The notes: generated by a model from the letters alone, not told the origin. Positions 8,483-17,981 are shown, numbered from the stretch's first letter. The stretch: 36,713 nt of DNA from Alkalihalobacillus alcalophilus ATCC 27647 = CGMCC 1.3604 (GCF_000292245.2 NZ_ALPT02000043.1:1-36713), one strand, 5' to 3'. Program-made: numbers and translations.

Positions 8483-9071
8483 TCTTTCTTATCACTTCAA
8501 ATAAATTCAAATTATCATTTTTATCACTATGTTCTAATTGCATTAAGACGATTCCTACCCAATCTTCCTGGTACTCGATTTCCTTTATATATAGCTTTTC
8601 TTTTATTTCATTAAGAAAATCTTCAAAATAAAAAGGACTAACAAGATTCTGTCCTTTTTTTATTCCTAAGGGCAACGTTATAATAATTCTACCTTCTATG
8701 CTTAATTTATTTGTTACTTGCATTAAATATCTTTTCATATCAGTTATATGAACTAATGAATAATCCAGTAGTATCGAGTCAAATAATTTATTGTTCTCAA
8801 GGTTAAATAAATTTGTTATTCTACACTCAACATTCTTCTGAACACATTCAGGTTCATTTTTTAATTTTTCACTTAAAACATCAATTCTATCTTTTTCTAA
8901 GCTTATTGATAGGACTCTTTTATTTTCTTTTGCTAAAGTTATAGGAAAACTATCACTTTCTAAGCTTGAAATGTCTAATATATTTTCCCCAAAAGCATTT
9001 TTACAGATCCAATAATTTTTATTAATGGATTCTCCTGAATTATTTGCTAGCTCATTTAAATTATTATTCAT
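8436..9071 (-). CDS. SAM-methyltransferase-like protein, probably 5' part of a frame-split gene
   Basis: 211 codons; the ATG has AGGAGGG five bases upstream. The layout ILDISSLESDSFPITLAKENKRVLSISLE (about 32-60), then SILLDYSLVHI (about 98-108) and IEGRIIITLPLG (about 129-140), follows the class I methyltransferase fold. However, motif I lacks its usual glycines, so SAM binding is doubtful. The frame ends just after a T7 run on the coding strand and the next frame continues with a coiled coil, as in larger methyltransferase-coiled-coil-glycosyltransferase proteins. Role in the glycan pathway is inferred from position only. Confidence 0.6.
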   Translation of the reverse strand: MNNNLNELANNSGESINKNYWICKNAFGENILDISSLESDSFPITLAKENKRVLSISLEKDRIDVLSEKLKNEPECVQKNVECRITNLFNLENNKLFDSILLDYSLVHITDMKRYLMQVTNKLSIEGRIIITLPLGIKKGQNLVSPFYFEDFLNEIKEKLYIKEIEYQEDWVGIVLMQLEHSDKNDNLNLFEVIRKIEQILYAKENTFFCK

Positions 9072-9089
9072 TCTAACCCTCCTAGTCCT

Positions 9090-10379
9090 TCAAATAGCCA
9101 CATCTTGATAGACTTTTAAAAAATTCTTCTTTTCCACTTCCCAGTTGTATTTCTTTCCCGCATTTTCTGTATTTTGGCTTAAAGAGTTTCTTAACTCTAT
9201 ATCTGTTAATAGTTTATTTACTCCATTAGCTATAGATTTATAATTATGAGAATCTACACACAAACCTACCTTCTCACCTTCAACCACTTTCTTAATTTCA
9301 GGAAAATCACAGGCAATAACAGGTACACCAGCCATCATATACTCAAATAGTTTATTTGAAGAAGCTGAGTAATGATTAAAACATATATTATTAAGAACTT
9401 GGAACCCTAAATAAGCATTTTTTGTATACTTAGGTAGATCACTTAAAGGTACTTTAGCTAAAAATCGAACTCGACTTTCTAAAGCTTTTTCTTTAACCAT
9501 TTTTTCAAGGTTTGGTTTAATTTTACCATCACCTATAAAGACTAAAGTTCCTTCCTTTATGAGATCCATTGCACATATTAATTTTTCTAACCCACGACCT
9601 TCTTGAATTCCACCCTGATATAATAAAATTTTTTCTTCTTCATGTATGTTTAGTTGATTATGTAAATCAACTTTTACTGTTTTATCTTTATCTTGTTTAA
9701 ATGGATAATTATGAACAACATGAGGATAAAGACCATAAAGCTCCTCATTATATTTAGCTCTAGTATGATTTTCTACAATCATTTCATCTATTCTTTTAAT
9801 CAAAAGTGCTTCTAACTTGCCATAAATAGGACTTTTATAGCCCGTTCTACTTGTTTGAACTTCGTGCGAATCATAAATTAATTTCTTCTTTTTGAATCGG
9901 AATTTTGAAGCAATATAAGCTTGAGGCAGAGTATTCAAATCATTTGCATGGTAAAAATTATAATTTTTTTTATAACCATGTAAAATCATTTTGAATATAA
10001 TATTCCCTCTTATCCACACTGTTTTTAGTTTTGTTTTCACCATCAAAAAAACAATCGTAGTTAAACACACTACAAAAAGAGGAAATAAATAAACTAAAGA
10101 TATCCATAGAGCAGCTGCCAATAAAGCCATTAGTTTATTCCGTTTCAAAAAAATAACACTCTCTTTTAATATCTCTAATAGAATAGGATATCGTCTTACT
10201 CTATAAACGTTGAAATTCTCATCTTTTCTTTCATATACAGGTAAATTCTCATCAGTAGGATCATGTATACAAATCAAATCAACTTTAAATCCTTCTTCTG
10301 ACAAAGCTCTACATTCTCTTAAAACCCTAGCATCATTAGTAAAGTGGTTCCATACATACATACAGACATTCTTATTCAT
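9090..10379 (-). CDS. GT4-family glycosyltransferase with membrane segments
   Basis: A GT-B glycosyltransferase of about 429 residues. It opens with NKNVCMYVWNHFTNDARVLRE, a common start of GT4 enzymes, and has the nucleotide-sugar region LLYQGGIQEGRGLEKLI (about 250-266) and SNKLFEYMMAGVPVIA (about 340-356) with the catalytic glutamate. Between the two lies a hydrophobic insertion (about residues 82-115) able to form two membrane segments, suggesting it works at the membrane on a lipid-linked acceptor. The ATG chosen is four codons inside a TTG that sits too close to its GAGG. Sugar specificity is unknown. Confidence 0.82.
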   Translation of the reverse strand: MNKNVCMYVWNHFTNDARVLRECRALSEEGFKVDLICIHDPTDENLPVYERKDENFNVYRVRRYPILLEILKESVIFLKRNKLMALLAAALWISLVYLFPLFVVCLTTIVFLMVKTKLKTVWIRGNIIFKMILHGYKKNYNFYHANDLNTLPQAYIASKFRFKKKKLIYDSHEVQTSRTGYKSPIYGKLEALLIKRIDEMIVENHTRAKYNEELYGLYPHVVHNYPFKQDKDKTVKVDLHNQLNIHEEEKILLYQGGIQEGRGLEKLICAMDLIKEGTLVFIGDGKIKPNLEKMVKEKALESRVRFLAKVPLSDLPKYTKNAYLGFQVLNNICFNHYSASSNKLFEYMMAGVPVIACDFPEIKKVVEGEKVGLCVDSHNYKSIANGVNKLLTDIELRNSLSQNTENAGKKYNWEVEKKNFLKVYQDVAI

Positions 10380-10405
10380 TTTATCTCTCAACCTCTTTAT
10401 TAATT

Positions 10406-11608
10406 TTACGGAAGTAATTTTTCTATATTATCATATAACTCTTTTATATTTTCTTCCCATAAAAAATCCCTTTTTACACAATTTACTGCATTAGTAGACA
10501 TTCTATGGATAGTCGTTTCACTTGATAATATCTCCATTATATAATTAATTAGTTCATCTACATTTCTAGTATTTGTTACATACCCAACATCGTTATTTAA
10601 AATTACTTGCTCCGAATAACCTGAAACTGCCGCTACTACTGGGACACCACAAGTCATATAATCAATAATTCTTCCTGGTAACACCGTTTTAAATACTTCT
10701 TTATCATTTAATGTAGCAATACCAGCTGGATAATTACTAATAACTTCTAAACATTTTTTTCGGGTCTTAGTCGAAAGAAAGTGAACGTTTTCTAATCGGT
10801 TAATTTCTGTGAAATTTCGTAGATCTACATGTTTCATACCATATCCGATTATATCTAAATGAATGTTATTTTTTTGAAGCCCCTCAGCTACTTTCATTAG
10901 AAGAGAGACATCTTGGGCTAAACCAATATTCCCTGCAAATATAACTCTTTTTCTTATTGATTCTGTCTTTTTAGTATACATTTCTAATTCTATTTCCCTT
11001 GCAGAATTAGGTAAAAATAATATCTTCTCTAAGCTAATTTTATAGTTCTCCTGTATATAGTTAATAAAACCTTTACTATTTACTAAAATTGTATTTGATT
11101 TTTTATACAGTAGTTTCTCAATTAATCTTAGTAGCCAAATTATAATTTTATAGTTGAAAACCCCTACCCCTTTTAAAGACTCTGGCCACAAATCACGAAT
11201 ATCAAGAATTAATTTACTCTTATATCGCCATTTTGCCATCAAGCCAACAATACCAATAAAAATAGGTGGTGATGAAGCGACTATTAAATCATATTCCTTT
11301 TTATTTTTCATTATAAAAAATAACATTTTAATAGTAATTTCGAGATAATACAAAAGTCTATTTATAATACTTCTTGAATATTTCCTACTTTTAATTTTCA
11401 CCCTGTGAATAAGTTGACTATTAAATTTCGGTTCATCCCAAAACTCGTTATCTTCATAAATACTTTTATTTGGGTATGAGGGTTCAGTTGTTAATACACT
11501 TACTGTATATTCCTTTTCTAAAAGTTGATACATGTTTTTCATTCTATTTCCAGCACTTCCTATTTCAGGATAAAAATGCTGTGAAATTATCAATATATTC
11601 TTTTTCAT
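10406..11608 (-). CDS. GT4-family glycosyltransferase (WbuB/WcaI-like)
   Basis: A 400-residue GT-B enzyme. The start ILIISQHFYPEIGSAGNRM and the block LILDIRDLWPESLKGVG (about 141-157) are typical of the WbuB/WcaI subgroup of GT4, as is VIFAGNIGLAQDV (about 222-234). In the usual EX7E region the sequence reads LPGRIIDYMTCGVPVVAA, with aspartate where glutamate is common. A short hydrophobic stretch near 90-100 and 110-125 could sit on the membrane. It probably adds an N-acetylated sugar to a lipid-linked intermediate, but that is inference from subgroup and neighbours. Confidence 0.82.
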   Translation of the reverse strand: MKKNILIISQHFYPEIGSAGNRMKNMYQLLEKEYTVSVLTTEPSYPNKSIYEDNEFWDEPKFNSQLIHRVKIKSRKYSRSIINRLLYYLEITIKMLFFIMKNKKEYDLIVASSPPIFIGIVGLMAKWRYKSKLILDIRDLWPESLKGVGVFNYKIIIWLLRLIEKLLYKKSNTILVNSKGFINYIQENYKISLEKILFLPNSAREIELEMYTKKTESIRKRVIFAGNIGLAQDVSLLMKVAEGLQKNNIHLDIIGYGMKHVDLRNFTEINRLENVHFLSTKTRKKCLEVISNYPAGIATLNDKEVFKTVLPGRIIDYMTCGVPVVAAVSGYSEQVILNNDVGYVTNTRNVDELINYIMEILSSETTIHRMSTNAVNCVKRDFLWEENIKELYDNIEKLLP

Positions 11609-11655
11609 ATTTCCCTCACTACTGAAAAAAGTCCTAATTATTTTCGGTAAGATTC

Positions 11656-11684
11656 GGTAAAGGATTCAAAAGGAACCCTTTACC
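11656..11684 (-). other. Intercistronic hairpin between mnaA and the GT4 gene
   Basis: GGTAAAGG and CCTTTACC form a perfect 8-bp stem with a 13-base loop, just beyond the mnaA stop. There is no T-run, so it is more likely an RNA processing or stability element, or a leaky stop that lowers downstream expression. Confidence 0.4.
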
Positions 11685-11691
11685 CTACTCT

Positions 11692-12831
11692 TTAAACTTC
11701 AAAATGACTTGGTTTTTCATTAGTTACATTAAAATAATATAAAATTGCATCAACTATCCTTTTAGATGCACGACCATCACCATATGGATTCGAAGCTTTA
11801 GACATCTCTTGGTATACATTTTCTTGATCAAGAAGATCATTAATTAATGAGTAAATAGTATCTTCATTTGTACCTGCAAGCTTTAATGTACCAGCATCAA
11901 TCCCCTCTGGTCTCTCGGTTGTATCTCTCATAACCAATACTGGTTTTCCTAAAGAAGGTGCCTCTTCTTGTACTCCACCTGAATCAGTTAAAATAATATG
12001 GGATCTATTCATAAAGTTATGGAAATCTTTTACCCCTAACGGTTCGATTAAGTGAACTCTTTTGTTATCTTCAAAAATTTCGTTCGCAGCTTCCCTCACT
12101 ACAGGATTTAAATGAACAGGATATACAACTTGTATATCTGGTCTTTCGTCAACTATTCTTCTTATTGCTTTAAACATATTCCTCATTGGGGTACCTAGGT
12201 TTTCTCTTCTGTGTGCTGTCAATAAGATAAGCTTATCTGAACCTAATTCTTCAAAAATAGGATGTTCATAAGCTTCTGCAACTGTTGTTTTTAATGCATC
12301 TATTGCAGTATTACCTGTTATAAAAATGTTATCTTCTTTTTTATTTTCTTCCATTAAATTATGAGATGATTTTATAGTAGGAGCAAAATGTAAATCTGCA
12401 ATTACTCCAGTTAATTGACGATTCATTTCCTCAGGGTACGGTGAATATTTATTCCAAGTTCTTAAACCAGCTTCTACGTGCCCAACTTTCACTTGATTAT
12501 AAAACGCAGCTAAACTCGCCACAAATGTAGTAGTTGTATCACCGTGAACTAAAACAATGTCTGGTTTTACCTTCTTAATAACCTCATCTAGTCCTTGAAG
12601 TGCATTTGTCGTTACATCCATTAGTGTTTGGCGAGCTTTCATAATATTTAGATCATAATCAGGAGTTACCCCAAAGATTTCTAACACTTGGTCAAGCATT
12701 TCTCGATGTTGTCCAGTTACTGTTACAATCGATTCAATTTGCTCATTCTTTTCTAACTCTAATACTAAAGGAGCCATTTTTATGGCTTCCGGCCTAGTTC
12801 CAAAGACGGTCATTACTTTAATTTTATTCAA
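11692..12831 (-). CDS. mnaA: UDP-N-acetylglucosamine 2-epimerase MnaA
   Basis: Non-hydrolysing epimerase that interconverts UDP-GlcNAc and UDP-ManNAc, the latter needed for the wall teichoic acid linkage unit and here probably for ManNAcA. All family blocks are present: VMTVFGTRPEAIKM, VHGDTTTTF, GHVEAGLRT, LLTAHRREN and TDSGGVQEEAPSLGKPVLV. The length (379) equals that of Bacillus MnaA. The start is TTG with AGGTG seven bases upstream, and the resulting N-terminus MNKIKVMTVFG matches the family. It heads the operon that ends in tagGH. Confidence 0.94.
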   Translation of the reverse strand: MNKIKVMTVFGTRPEAIKMAPLVLELEKNEQIESIVTVTGQHREMLDQVLEIFGVTPDYDLNIMKARQTLMDVTTNALQGLDEVIKKVKPDIVLVHGDTTTTFVASLAAFYNQVKVGHVEAGLRTWNKYSPYPEEMNRQLTGVIADLHFAPTIKSSHNLMEENKKEDNIFITGNTAIDALKTTVAEAYEHPIFEELGSDKLILLTAHRRENLGTPMRNMFKAIRRIVDERPDIQVVYPVHLNPVVREAANEIFEDNKRVHLIEPLGVKDFHNFMNRSHIILTDSGGVQEEAPSLGKPVLVMRDTTERPEGIDAGTLKLAGTNEDTIYSLINDLLDQENVYQEMSKASNPYGDGRASKRIVDAILYYFNVTNEKPSHFEV

Positions 12832-12882
12832 TACTTTTCACCTACTAAGTTAATTTATGTTTAAAAGTCTTTACCAGTTTGG

Positions 12883-12911
12883 ATTATATCATATCTTGTA
12901 TTAATTTGTAA
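12883..12911 (-). promoter_or_regulatory. Likely sigma-A promoter of the mnaA operon
   Basis: On the minus strand, TGATATAAT (consensus -10 with TG extension) lies 17 bases after a weak TTACAA -35. The predicted start of transcription is about 45 bases before the mnaA TTG. Confidence 0.6.
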
Positions 12912-13088
12912 TTAGAGAGAGCTTATACTATTTTATTTGTTACGACTTATATGCCGCTCTTTTTACACTATACATGTTATCATAGTTAAGCATAATTAAA
13001 TTTAGGTAAAATAAGTAAACTCAAATAAACAACAACACTGTTTTTAGATTACTATCACTAAAAAATAAGACTTATATACTGTTAACAT

Positions 13089-13235
13089 TTATCTAATTTC
13101 ATACTTTTTTAACTTATGCACTATTTCATTTACAACTTCAGTTACCTGGATATCTTGTTCTCCTTCCACTTTTTCACTGATTTCTTTTAAAATTGTTAAT
13201 AACTCTTTTTGATTTAGATTTTTAGCAAAAATCAT
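13089..13235 (-). CDS. Small unrecognised ORF, 48 residues
   Basis: ATG preceded by AGGAG nine bases upstream, 48 codons ending TAA. The product (MIFAKNLNQKELLTILKEIS at the start) is predicted wholly helical, charged and soluble, with two amphipathic helices split near a Gly-Glu-Gln turn. It stands alone in the 617-base gap between mnaA and the tar operon, on the same strand as both. No family is recognised. Ribosome site, a candidate promoter and even amino-acid use favour a real gene. Confidence 0.5.
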   Translation of the reverse strand: MIFAKNLNQKELLTILKEISEKVEGEQDIQVTEVVNEIVHKLKKYEIR

Positions 13236-13284
13236 AATGAAAATCTCCTAATATCAGATTATTTTTTCGAATTTTTCATGGTTA

Positions 13285-13313
13285 ATTCTCTTACAACTAT
13301 TATTTTTAGTCAA
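13285..13313 (-). promoter_or_regulatory. Possible promoter of the 48-codon ORF
   Basis: Minus-strand TTGACT, a 17-base spacer and GAGAAT. The -35 is good (5 of 6) and the -10 weak (4 of 6). It lies about 50 bases before the small ORF. Confidence 0.35.
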
Positions 13314-13404
13314 TTTTGAACAAGTTAAATTCACAAATAATTTCATCGGTTTGCAAATCTCATTAATCAAAAGGTACTATAGTCATAAACTGTTAGGCAA
13401 AATA

Positions 13405-13437
13405 AAAAATCACGATCAAAAAATAACCGTGATTTTT
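13405..13437 (-). terminator. Terminator of the tar operon
   Basis: A perfect 10-bp stem (AAAAATCACG with CGTGATTTTT) around a 13-base loop, starting 11 bases after the stop at 13449. A/T runs on both sides let it work in either direction. Confidence 0.85.
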
Positions 13438-13448
13438 AAGACTGTTCT

Positions 13449-14885
13449 TTATTTTCTCTTCCCTGCTAATTTCAAAGCTAGTTTTACACTTCTTCTATTT
13501 AATGTTTTCTTCATTTCTTTGATTTGCTTATCTTTTTCTTTAATTTGTTTATCTTTTTCTTTTATACGTTTATCTTTTTCTTTAACTTGAGCTTTTCTCT
13601 TCTTTTCCGTTTCTGCTGCTTTGGCATTAACTTTTGGATAATACGTTTCCCATCTTTGAACAGTCTCTTCCATTGTACAACCAGTTATTGGACCTACAGG
13701 TGGATTTAAATCCATTTTCGCTATTTCTTTATCCAACGGTACTTCATTATAAGAGTAATTATGAATATGGTCTAAGTTATTTTTATTTAGAAACTCGATA
13801 AAGTAATCAAAATTACGACCTGCATTTTTTTCGACTGAATGGAAGTCTGTTTTTTCAATAATATCCATTAGGTTCGTTTTCTCATCAATTTGATCAGCCA
13901 TAATATGAGCCATACCATGGTATTCCGTTAATTCACGCATACGAGCATCTTTAGGGATAATTAAACTCGGTGTTCCCGCAAGTACTCCACCTACATTTCC
14001 ATGAAGTCTGGCTCCAAAACTTAAATCTACTCCTTTTAAGAAATCAATCCAAGTTGGAACATTCAAGAAGAAGCGAACTTTATCATTCATATACATTGGA
14101 TGAGACATTTTGTTAGGATAATTTTTATCATCAGCATCATTAACTGAAGGACTTCCCGTATAAGTCATCACAAATTCCCTCATCCACTGTGGAACAAAAT
14201 AATGGTTTGGGAATTGTTCGGAACTTCTTCCTATAAACTCCAAAACATTATCTGGTGATAATCTGGAAGAATTAATACTAACAATAGAATCCGTCGTTAT
14301 ATTTGTATCACGCACAGTTAAATCTCTACCAAACGCATATAAAGATGGACAACCAATAACCGTATGGTCAACACCTTCTCTAAACCCTAAGCGCGTTAGG
14401 TAATCAGCTGTTATCTGACCTCTCAAACCAAGCATCGAAGATTTTTCTAGAACAGCACTGACAAACTCTTTAACATCTTTATCAAAAGGGAACCCTCCAT
14501 CTAAGTCAGGTTCAAAAGGGGCTCGTAACCCTGCTCCAATTACTACAACAGGAATTTTTAATTTCTTAATTAGTTTTGTATACTTTCGTAATGTTGGAAC
14601 AAAGTCTGGTCTAAATGCATCCGCTAATGGAATAACATAACAATCATACTTTTCATTTATTTCATCAGCTCGTTTATCATCCGTACTATAATTATAATAA
14701 TCTGGTGTGATTACAGTATCTTCCGTCATTAAGTTTCTCACAACACTGTATTGATACATTAAGTTCCCAACATTCCCCCCTATTGAGTTGTTAAGAATCA
14801 TATGTGTCGGATCAAAGTTATCTAGCGGCGAAATACCCGCTCGCATAATAATATTTTTCATAAACTTAAATAAATCCCCTTTCAT
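13449..14885 (-). CDS. Polysaccharide pyruvyltransferase-family protein with coiled-coil tail
   Basis: Family that moves a pyruvyl group from PEP to a sugar, forming a ketal (CsaB is the Bacillus cell-wall example). Visible blocks include NNSIGGNVGNLMYQYSVVRN near the start, PVVVIGAGLRAPFEPD (about 108-123), LGLRGQITADYLTRLG (about 152-167) and GARLHGNVGGVLAGTPSLII (about 290-309), with the family's RxHG motif. The last 60 residues are three near-identical heptads KEKDK(Q/R)I and a basic end, making a coiled coil. A second in-frame ATG eight codons in is a possible start; neither has a strong ribosome site. Final gene of the tar operon, so pyruvylation of a wall polymer is a fair inference. 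Confidence 0.78.
   Translation of the reverse strand: MKGDLFKFMKNIIMRAGISPLDNFDPTHMILNNSIGGNVGNLMYQYSVVRNLMTEDTVITPDYYNYSTDDKRADEINEKYDCYVIPLADAFRPDFVPTLRKYTKLIKKLKIPVVVIGAGLRAPFEPDLDGGFPFDKDVKEFVSAVLEKSSMLGLRGQITADYLTRLGFREGVDHTVIGCPSLYAFGRDLTVRDTNITTDSIVSINSSRLSPDNVLEFIGRSSEQFPNHYFVPQWMREFVMTYTGSPSVNDADDKNYPNKMSHPMYMNDKVRFFLNVPTWIDFLKGVDLSFGARLHGNVGGVLAGTPSLIIPKDARMRELTEYHGMAHIMADQIDEKTNLMDIIEKTDFHSVEKNAGRNFDYFIEFLNKNNLDHIHNYSYNEVPLDKEIAKMDLNPPVGPITGCTMEETVQRWETYYPKVNAKAAETEKKRKAQVKEKDKRIKEKDKQIKEKDKQIKEMKKTLNRRSVKLALKLAGKRK
13528..13590 (-). repeat. Three 21-bp repeats coding for KEKDK heptads
   Basis: TTATCTTTTTCTTT recurs at 13528, 13549 and 13570, exactly 21 bases (seven codons) apart, in the tail of the pyruvyltransferase-family gene. 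Copy number changes here would lengthen or shorten the coiled coil without breaking the frame. Confidence 0.8.
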
Positions 14886-14937
14886 TTACCCTAGGTATAT
14901 TAATTAAAAATAACCTTAGGCCTAAAACCAATCTCTA

Positions 14938-16743
14938 CTATACATTAGTCTCATTTCCATTTTCTTCACTATCTAAATCTTCTTCTAAAATAATTTGTTT
15001 AACAAACCTTTCACTTGCTCTCCCATCTAAATCATCAAAGAAATACTGAACAAAAGGCTCTACCCTTTCTTGCTCAAACTTTTCATGAGCAATACTGTAG
15101 ATGATATCATCAGTCGTTTTTGCTAAAACACCTGGAATAAACGATTGGTACTCAAAATAAAAATCTCTTCTTTGGATATACTCTTCCACATCATATGCAA
15201 AGAAAATCATTGGTTTTCTTAATAAAGCATACTCAAAACAAACCGACGAATAATCAGTAATAAGAATATCGGTAATAAATAGTAAATCATTTACCTCTCG
15301 ATATTCTGAAAAATCATAAAAGAAATCAACATATTGATAAGGAATCGTCACCTTATTATTTACAAAAGGATGGATTTTAAATAAGAAAACATATTCATCC
15401 TTGAATTCCTTATATAACTTATCTAAGTCAAGTACATCGAATGGATAATGAGCCGAACTTTGCCCATTCCCTCTAAATGTTGGTGCAAATAAAATGACTT
15501 TCTTACCTTTAAGGAATGGGTATTGTTCATGTAGTTCCTTTTGTTTCTCCTGTTTATATTGTTCATCGAAGAATATATCAGTACGCGGAACCCCTGTTGG
15601 GATTACAGCAGATTCATCTATTCCAAAACCTTCCGCATAATGTGGTACGACATTTTTTGAACTTACAATTGCCTTCGTATAGTTCCTATGATTACGTGAT
15701 TTTATATTAGGTCCTCCCGGACGGCCAATCCTACTATAACCAAAAGTTTTAAAAGCACCAACGGCATGCCATACTTGAATTAAATCTGCCTTCTCTCGGA
15801 TTTTTAATGGATAAATCATAGGATAAAAATCATCTAAAATAATCTTTTTTGATGTCGCAAACCAAAAAGCTAATTGAATAAGTTCCTTAATCGATTTTTT
15901 ATCATCTATAGAAGGTTTTAACATAAATTTATAATCAAGATCCAACTTTTGGTGAAGCATCTCTTCATATACAAAACCAAAATTCCCGTTCATTTCTTCT
16001 CGACTATCCGACGCAAAAATCACCCTGTTTTCTTTGATTGGGAATAAACAAAAAATAGAATAAAAAAATCTTAATATTAACTTTTGTATAAAAAAAGATT
16101 TTCTGTTTGTTTTCTCTGTTAATATTAAATCAGCTGGATCAACATCTTTCAATTTAGTGGAAGCAATTCTTAATGTCTTAAGTTTAGCATTTTGTGTAGC
16201 CATTAAATTATATTGTATCAGACGTCGAGCTGAATAAAACTCTAATTTAGTAGAATGAAAATTATTATTTAATAACTTGGAAACATTCCCTAATGGAAAA
16301 TCTTGCTCAACTTTTCCTAGCTGTGGGTGCTCTACTTCGATACGAATAAACGCATTATAAACATCAGCTGGAAGAGGTGCTCCGCCTTTTGTAACTGCCG
16401 AAAAGTTAATGCCTCCTTTAAAACCAGCCCATTTATATTTCTTCTTTTCAGACTCTGATAATGCACTATCTGGAACAATATCATCCTCTAATGGAAGCTC
16501 AAATTCAACATACTCTTCTGCTAACTCAGCTTCATTTTTCAATACTAGTGCTTTATAAACCATATCCTCATTTTCAATGGAAACTCCTTCTAAATAGGCA
16601 TATCCTTTAATATGAAGAATGCCTCCATTCCAATCTAAGGAGCTGATTTTTTTTTTGACAACATATTTTGGTTTGGATGGTTGTTCAACTAACAACATGT
16701 CTTCTAGGTCACTTTTCTCGTCATGTTCTTGCATTTTCGTCAT
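14938..16743 (-). CDS. tarL: CDP-polyol phosphotransferase, probable poly(ribitol phosphate) polymerase TarL
   Basis: Adds ribitol (or glycerol) phosphate units from the CDP-polyol to the growing wall teichoic acid on the inner membrane face. The N-terminal third (about 20-180 of 601) is a beta-rich accessory domain; the C-terminal GT-B domain carries the family blocks VIFASDSREEMNGNF, LIQVWHAVGAFKTFG, FAPTFRGNG and ITDYSSVCFEYALLRKP. Size and two-part build match TarL/TagF polymerases. The ATG at 16743 has AAAGGTG five bases upstream; the longer TTG-started frame to 16806 has none. Ribitol is inferred from tarI and tarJ next door. Confidence 0.85.
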   Translation of the reverse strand: MTKMQEHDEKSDLEDMLLVEQPSKPKYVVKKKISSLDWNGGILHIKGYAYLEGVSIENEDMVYKALVLKNEAELAEEYVEFELPLEDDIVPDSALSESEKKKYKWAGFKGGINFSAVTKGGAPLPADVYNAFIRIEVEHPQLGKVEQDFPLGNVSKLLNNNFHSTKLEFYSARRLIQYNLMATQNAKLKTLRIASTKLKDVDPADLILTEKTNRKSFFIQKLILRFFYSIFCLFPIKENRVIFASDSREEMNGNFGFVYEEMLHQKLDLDYKFMLKPSIDDKKSIKELIQLAFWFATSKKIILDDFYPMIYPLKIREKADLIQVWHAVGAFKTFGYSRIGRPGGPNIKSRNHRNYTKAIVSSKNVVPHYAEGFGIDESAVIPTGVPRTDIFFDEQYKQEKQKELHEQYPFLKGKKVILFAPTFRGNGQSSAHYPFDVLDLDKLYKEFKDEYVFLFKIHPFVNNKVTIPYQYVDFFYDFSEYREVNDLLFITDILITDYSSVCFEYALLRKPMIFFAYDVEEYIQRRDFYFEYQSFIPGVLAKTTDDIIYSIAHEKFEQERVEPFVQYFFDDLDGRASERFVKQIILEEDLDSEENGNETNV

Positions 16744-16809
16744 TTGTTCACCTTTCTTTTTTGTTGAAAAATACGCTTTTATTTTGTCCACCTCATTTCT
16801 TATCAATAG

Positions 16810-17940
16810 TTATTTCAATAGTTGGTTAACAAACCTTTCACTACTCTTACCATCTTGATGGTCAAAAAAGTAATTAACAAAGTCATCAATTAGACTCATA
16901 TCAAATTTTTCTTCTTGTATTGTTTCCAATAATTCTTGTGATTCCTTCACAAGTGGTCCTGGAATAAAGCTCTCATATGGATAATAAAAATCTCTATTAT
17001 GAGTATAGTCTTCAACATCAAAAGCGTAAAAAATAATCGGTTTACGTAATAATGCGTATTCAAAACAAACCGACGAATAGTCAGTAATAAGAATGTCCGT
17101 TACAAATAGTAAATCATTTATATCACTATAATCTGAAACATCATAATAAAAGCTAGCAAATTCTTCAGGTATGACAACTTTTTCTTTTATATATGGATGC
17201 CACTTTATCAAAAAAACATAATCTTCCTTAAGTGCATTATGCCATTTCGCAAAATCAACTTTAGCTAATGGGTAATAAGCCGTATTTTTACCTTTCCCTC
17301 TAAACGTCGGGGCATACATAATAACCTTCTTATCTTTTAAGAAGGGAAAACGGTCATATAATCCCACTATTTTCTTACTCTTATATTCTTCATCAAAAAA
17401 AACGTCTGTTCTAGGAATTCCAGTAGCTACAATTTGATTCTCGCTCATATTAAATGCTTCAGCATAATGTGAGGCTACATTCTTTGAACTTACTATAGCT
17501 TTTGAATAATTGCGGTGCATAAAAGGATCTAGTTTTGGAGCACCATGCACTCCAGTTAAACTAAATCCAAATCTCTTAAACGCACCGACTGCATGCCATA
17601 CTTGAATAATTTCTGAGTTTTGACGAATTTTTAATGGATAAATATAAGGGTAATAATCATCGACTAAAATCACTTTAGAACGAGCAAGCAAATAAGCTAA
17701 CTGGACAATCTGCTTCATACTATTCTGTTTAAGATTAAACGCAAACTTACAGTCGATTGGAAGCTGCTGTTTTTTTATTTCAGAAAAAATAAAAGAGAAG
17801 TTATCCGATAGATTTTCTCTTCTATCGGACGCAAATAAAACTTGATTTTTTTTAATTGGCAAGAGTGAAAAAGAATTATAAAGAATTTTAAAGATTATAT
17901 GAAATATGAACTTCAAGATTTTCTTAAACTGTCCCATCAT
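16810..17940 (-). CDS. CDP-polyol phosphotransferase, probable ribitol-phosphate primase (TarK-like)
   Basis: A 376-residue single-domain relative of the downstream polymerase. It shares IIQVWHAVGAFKRFG, MYAPTFRGKGKNTAYYPL, FLIKWHPY and ITDYSSVCFEYALLRKP, but lacks the N-terminal beta domain. In Bacillus subtilis W23 a short and a long enzyme of this family share ribitol-phosphate priming and polymerisation, and this pair fits. The basic hydrophobic N-terminus (KKILKFIFHIIFKILYNSF) is suited to membrane attachment. GGTGA lies seven bases before the ATG. It could instead be a TagB/TarF-like glycerol-phosphate primase. Confidence 0.8.
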   Translation of the reverse strand: MMGQFKKILKFIFHIIFKILYNSFSLLPIKKNQVLFASDRRENLSDNFSFIFSEIKKQQLPIDCKFAFNLKQNSMKQIVQLAYLLARSKVILVDDYYPYIYPLKIRQNSEIIQVWHAVGAFKRFGFSLTGVHGAPKLDPFMHRNYSKAIVSSKNVASHYAEAFNMSENQIVATGIPRTDVFFDEEYKSKKIVGLYDRFPFLKDKKVIMYAPTFRGKGKNTAYYPLAKVDFAKWHNALKEDYVFLIKWHPYIKEKVVIPEEFASFYYDVSDYSDINDLLFVTDILITDYSSVCFEYALLRKPIIFYAFDVEDYTHNRDFYYPYESFIPGPLVKESQELLETIQEEKFDMSLIDDFVNYFFDHQDGKSSERFVNQLLK

Positions 17941-17981
17941 TTATTTATCACCAGGATAGATCTTTATTTTATTCACAGAAA

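Noticed and set aside
13351..13709. Plus-strand open frames rich in Phe, Leu and Ser
   Set aside because: They are the reverse complement of the KEKDK heptad repeats and of the terminator, and have no ribosome sites.
14938..16806. TTG at 16806 as the start of the TarL-like gene
   Set aside because: No ribosome site precedes it, whereas the ATG at 16743 has AAAGGTG at ideal spacing.
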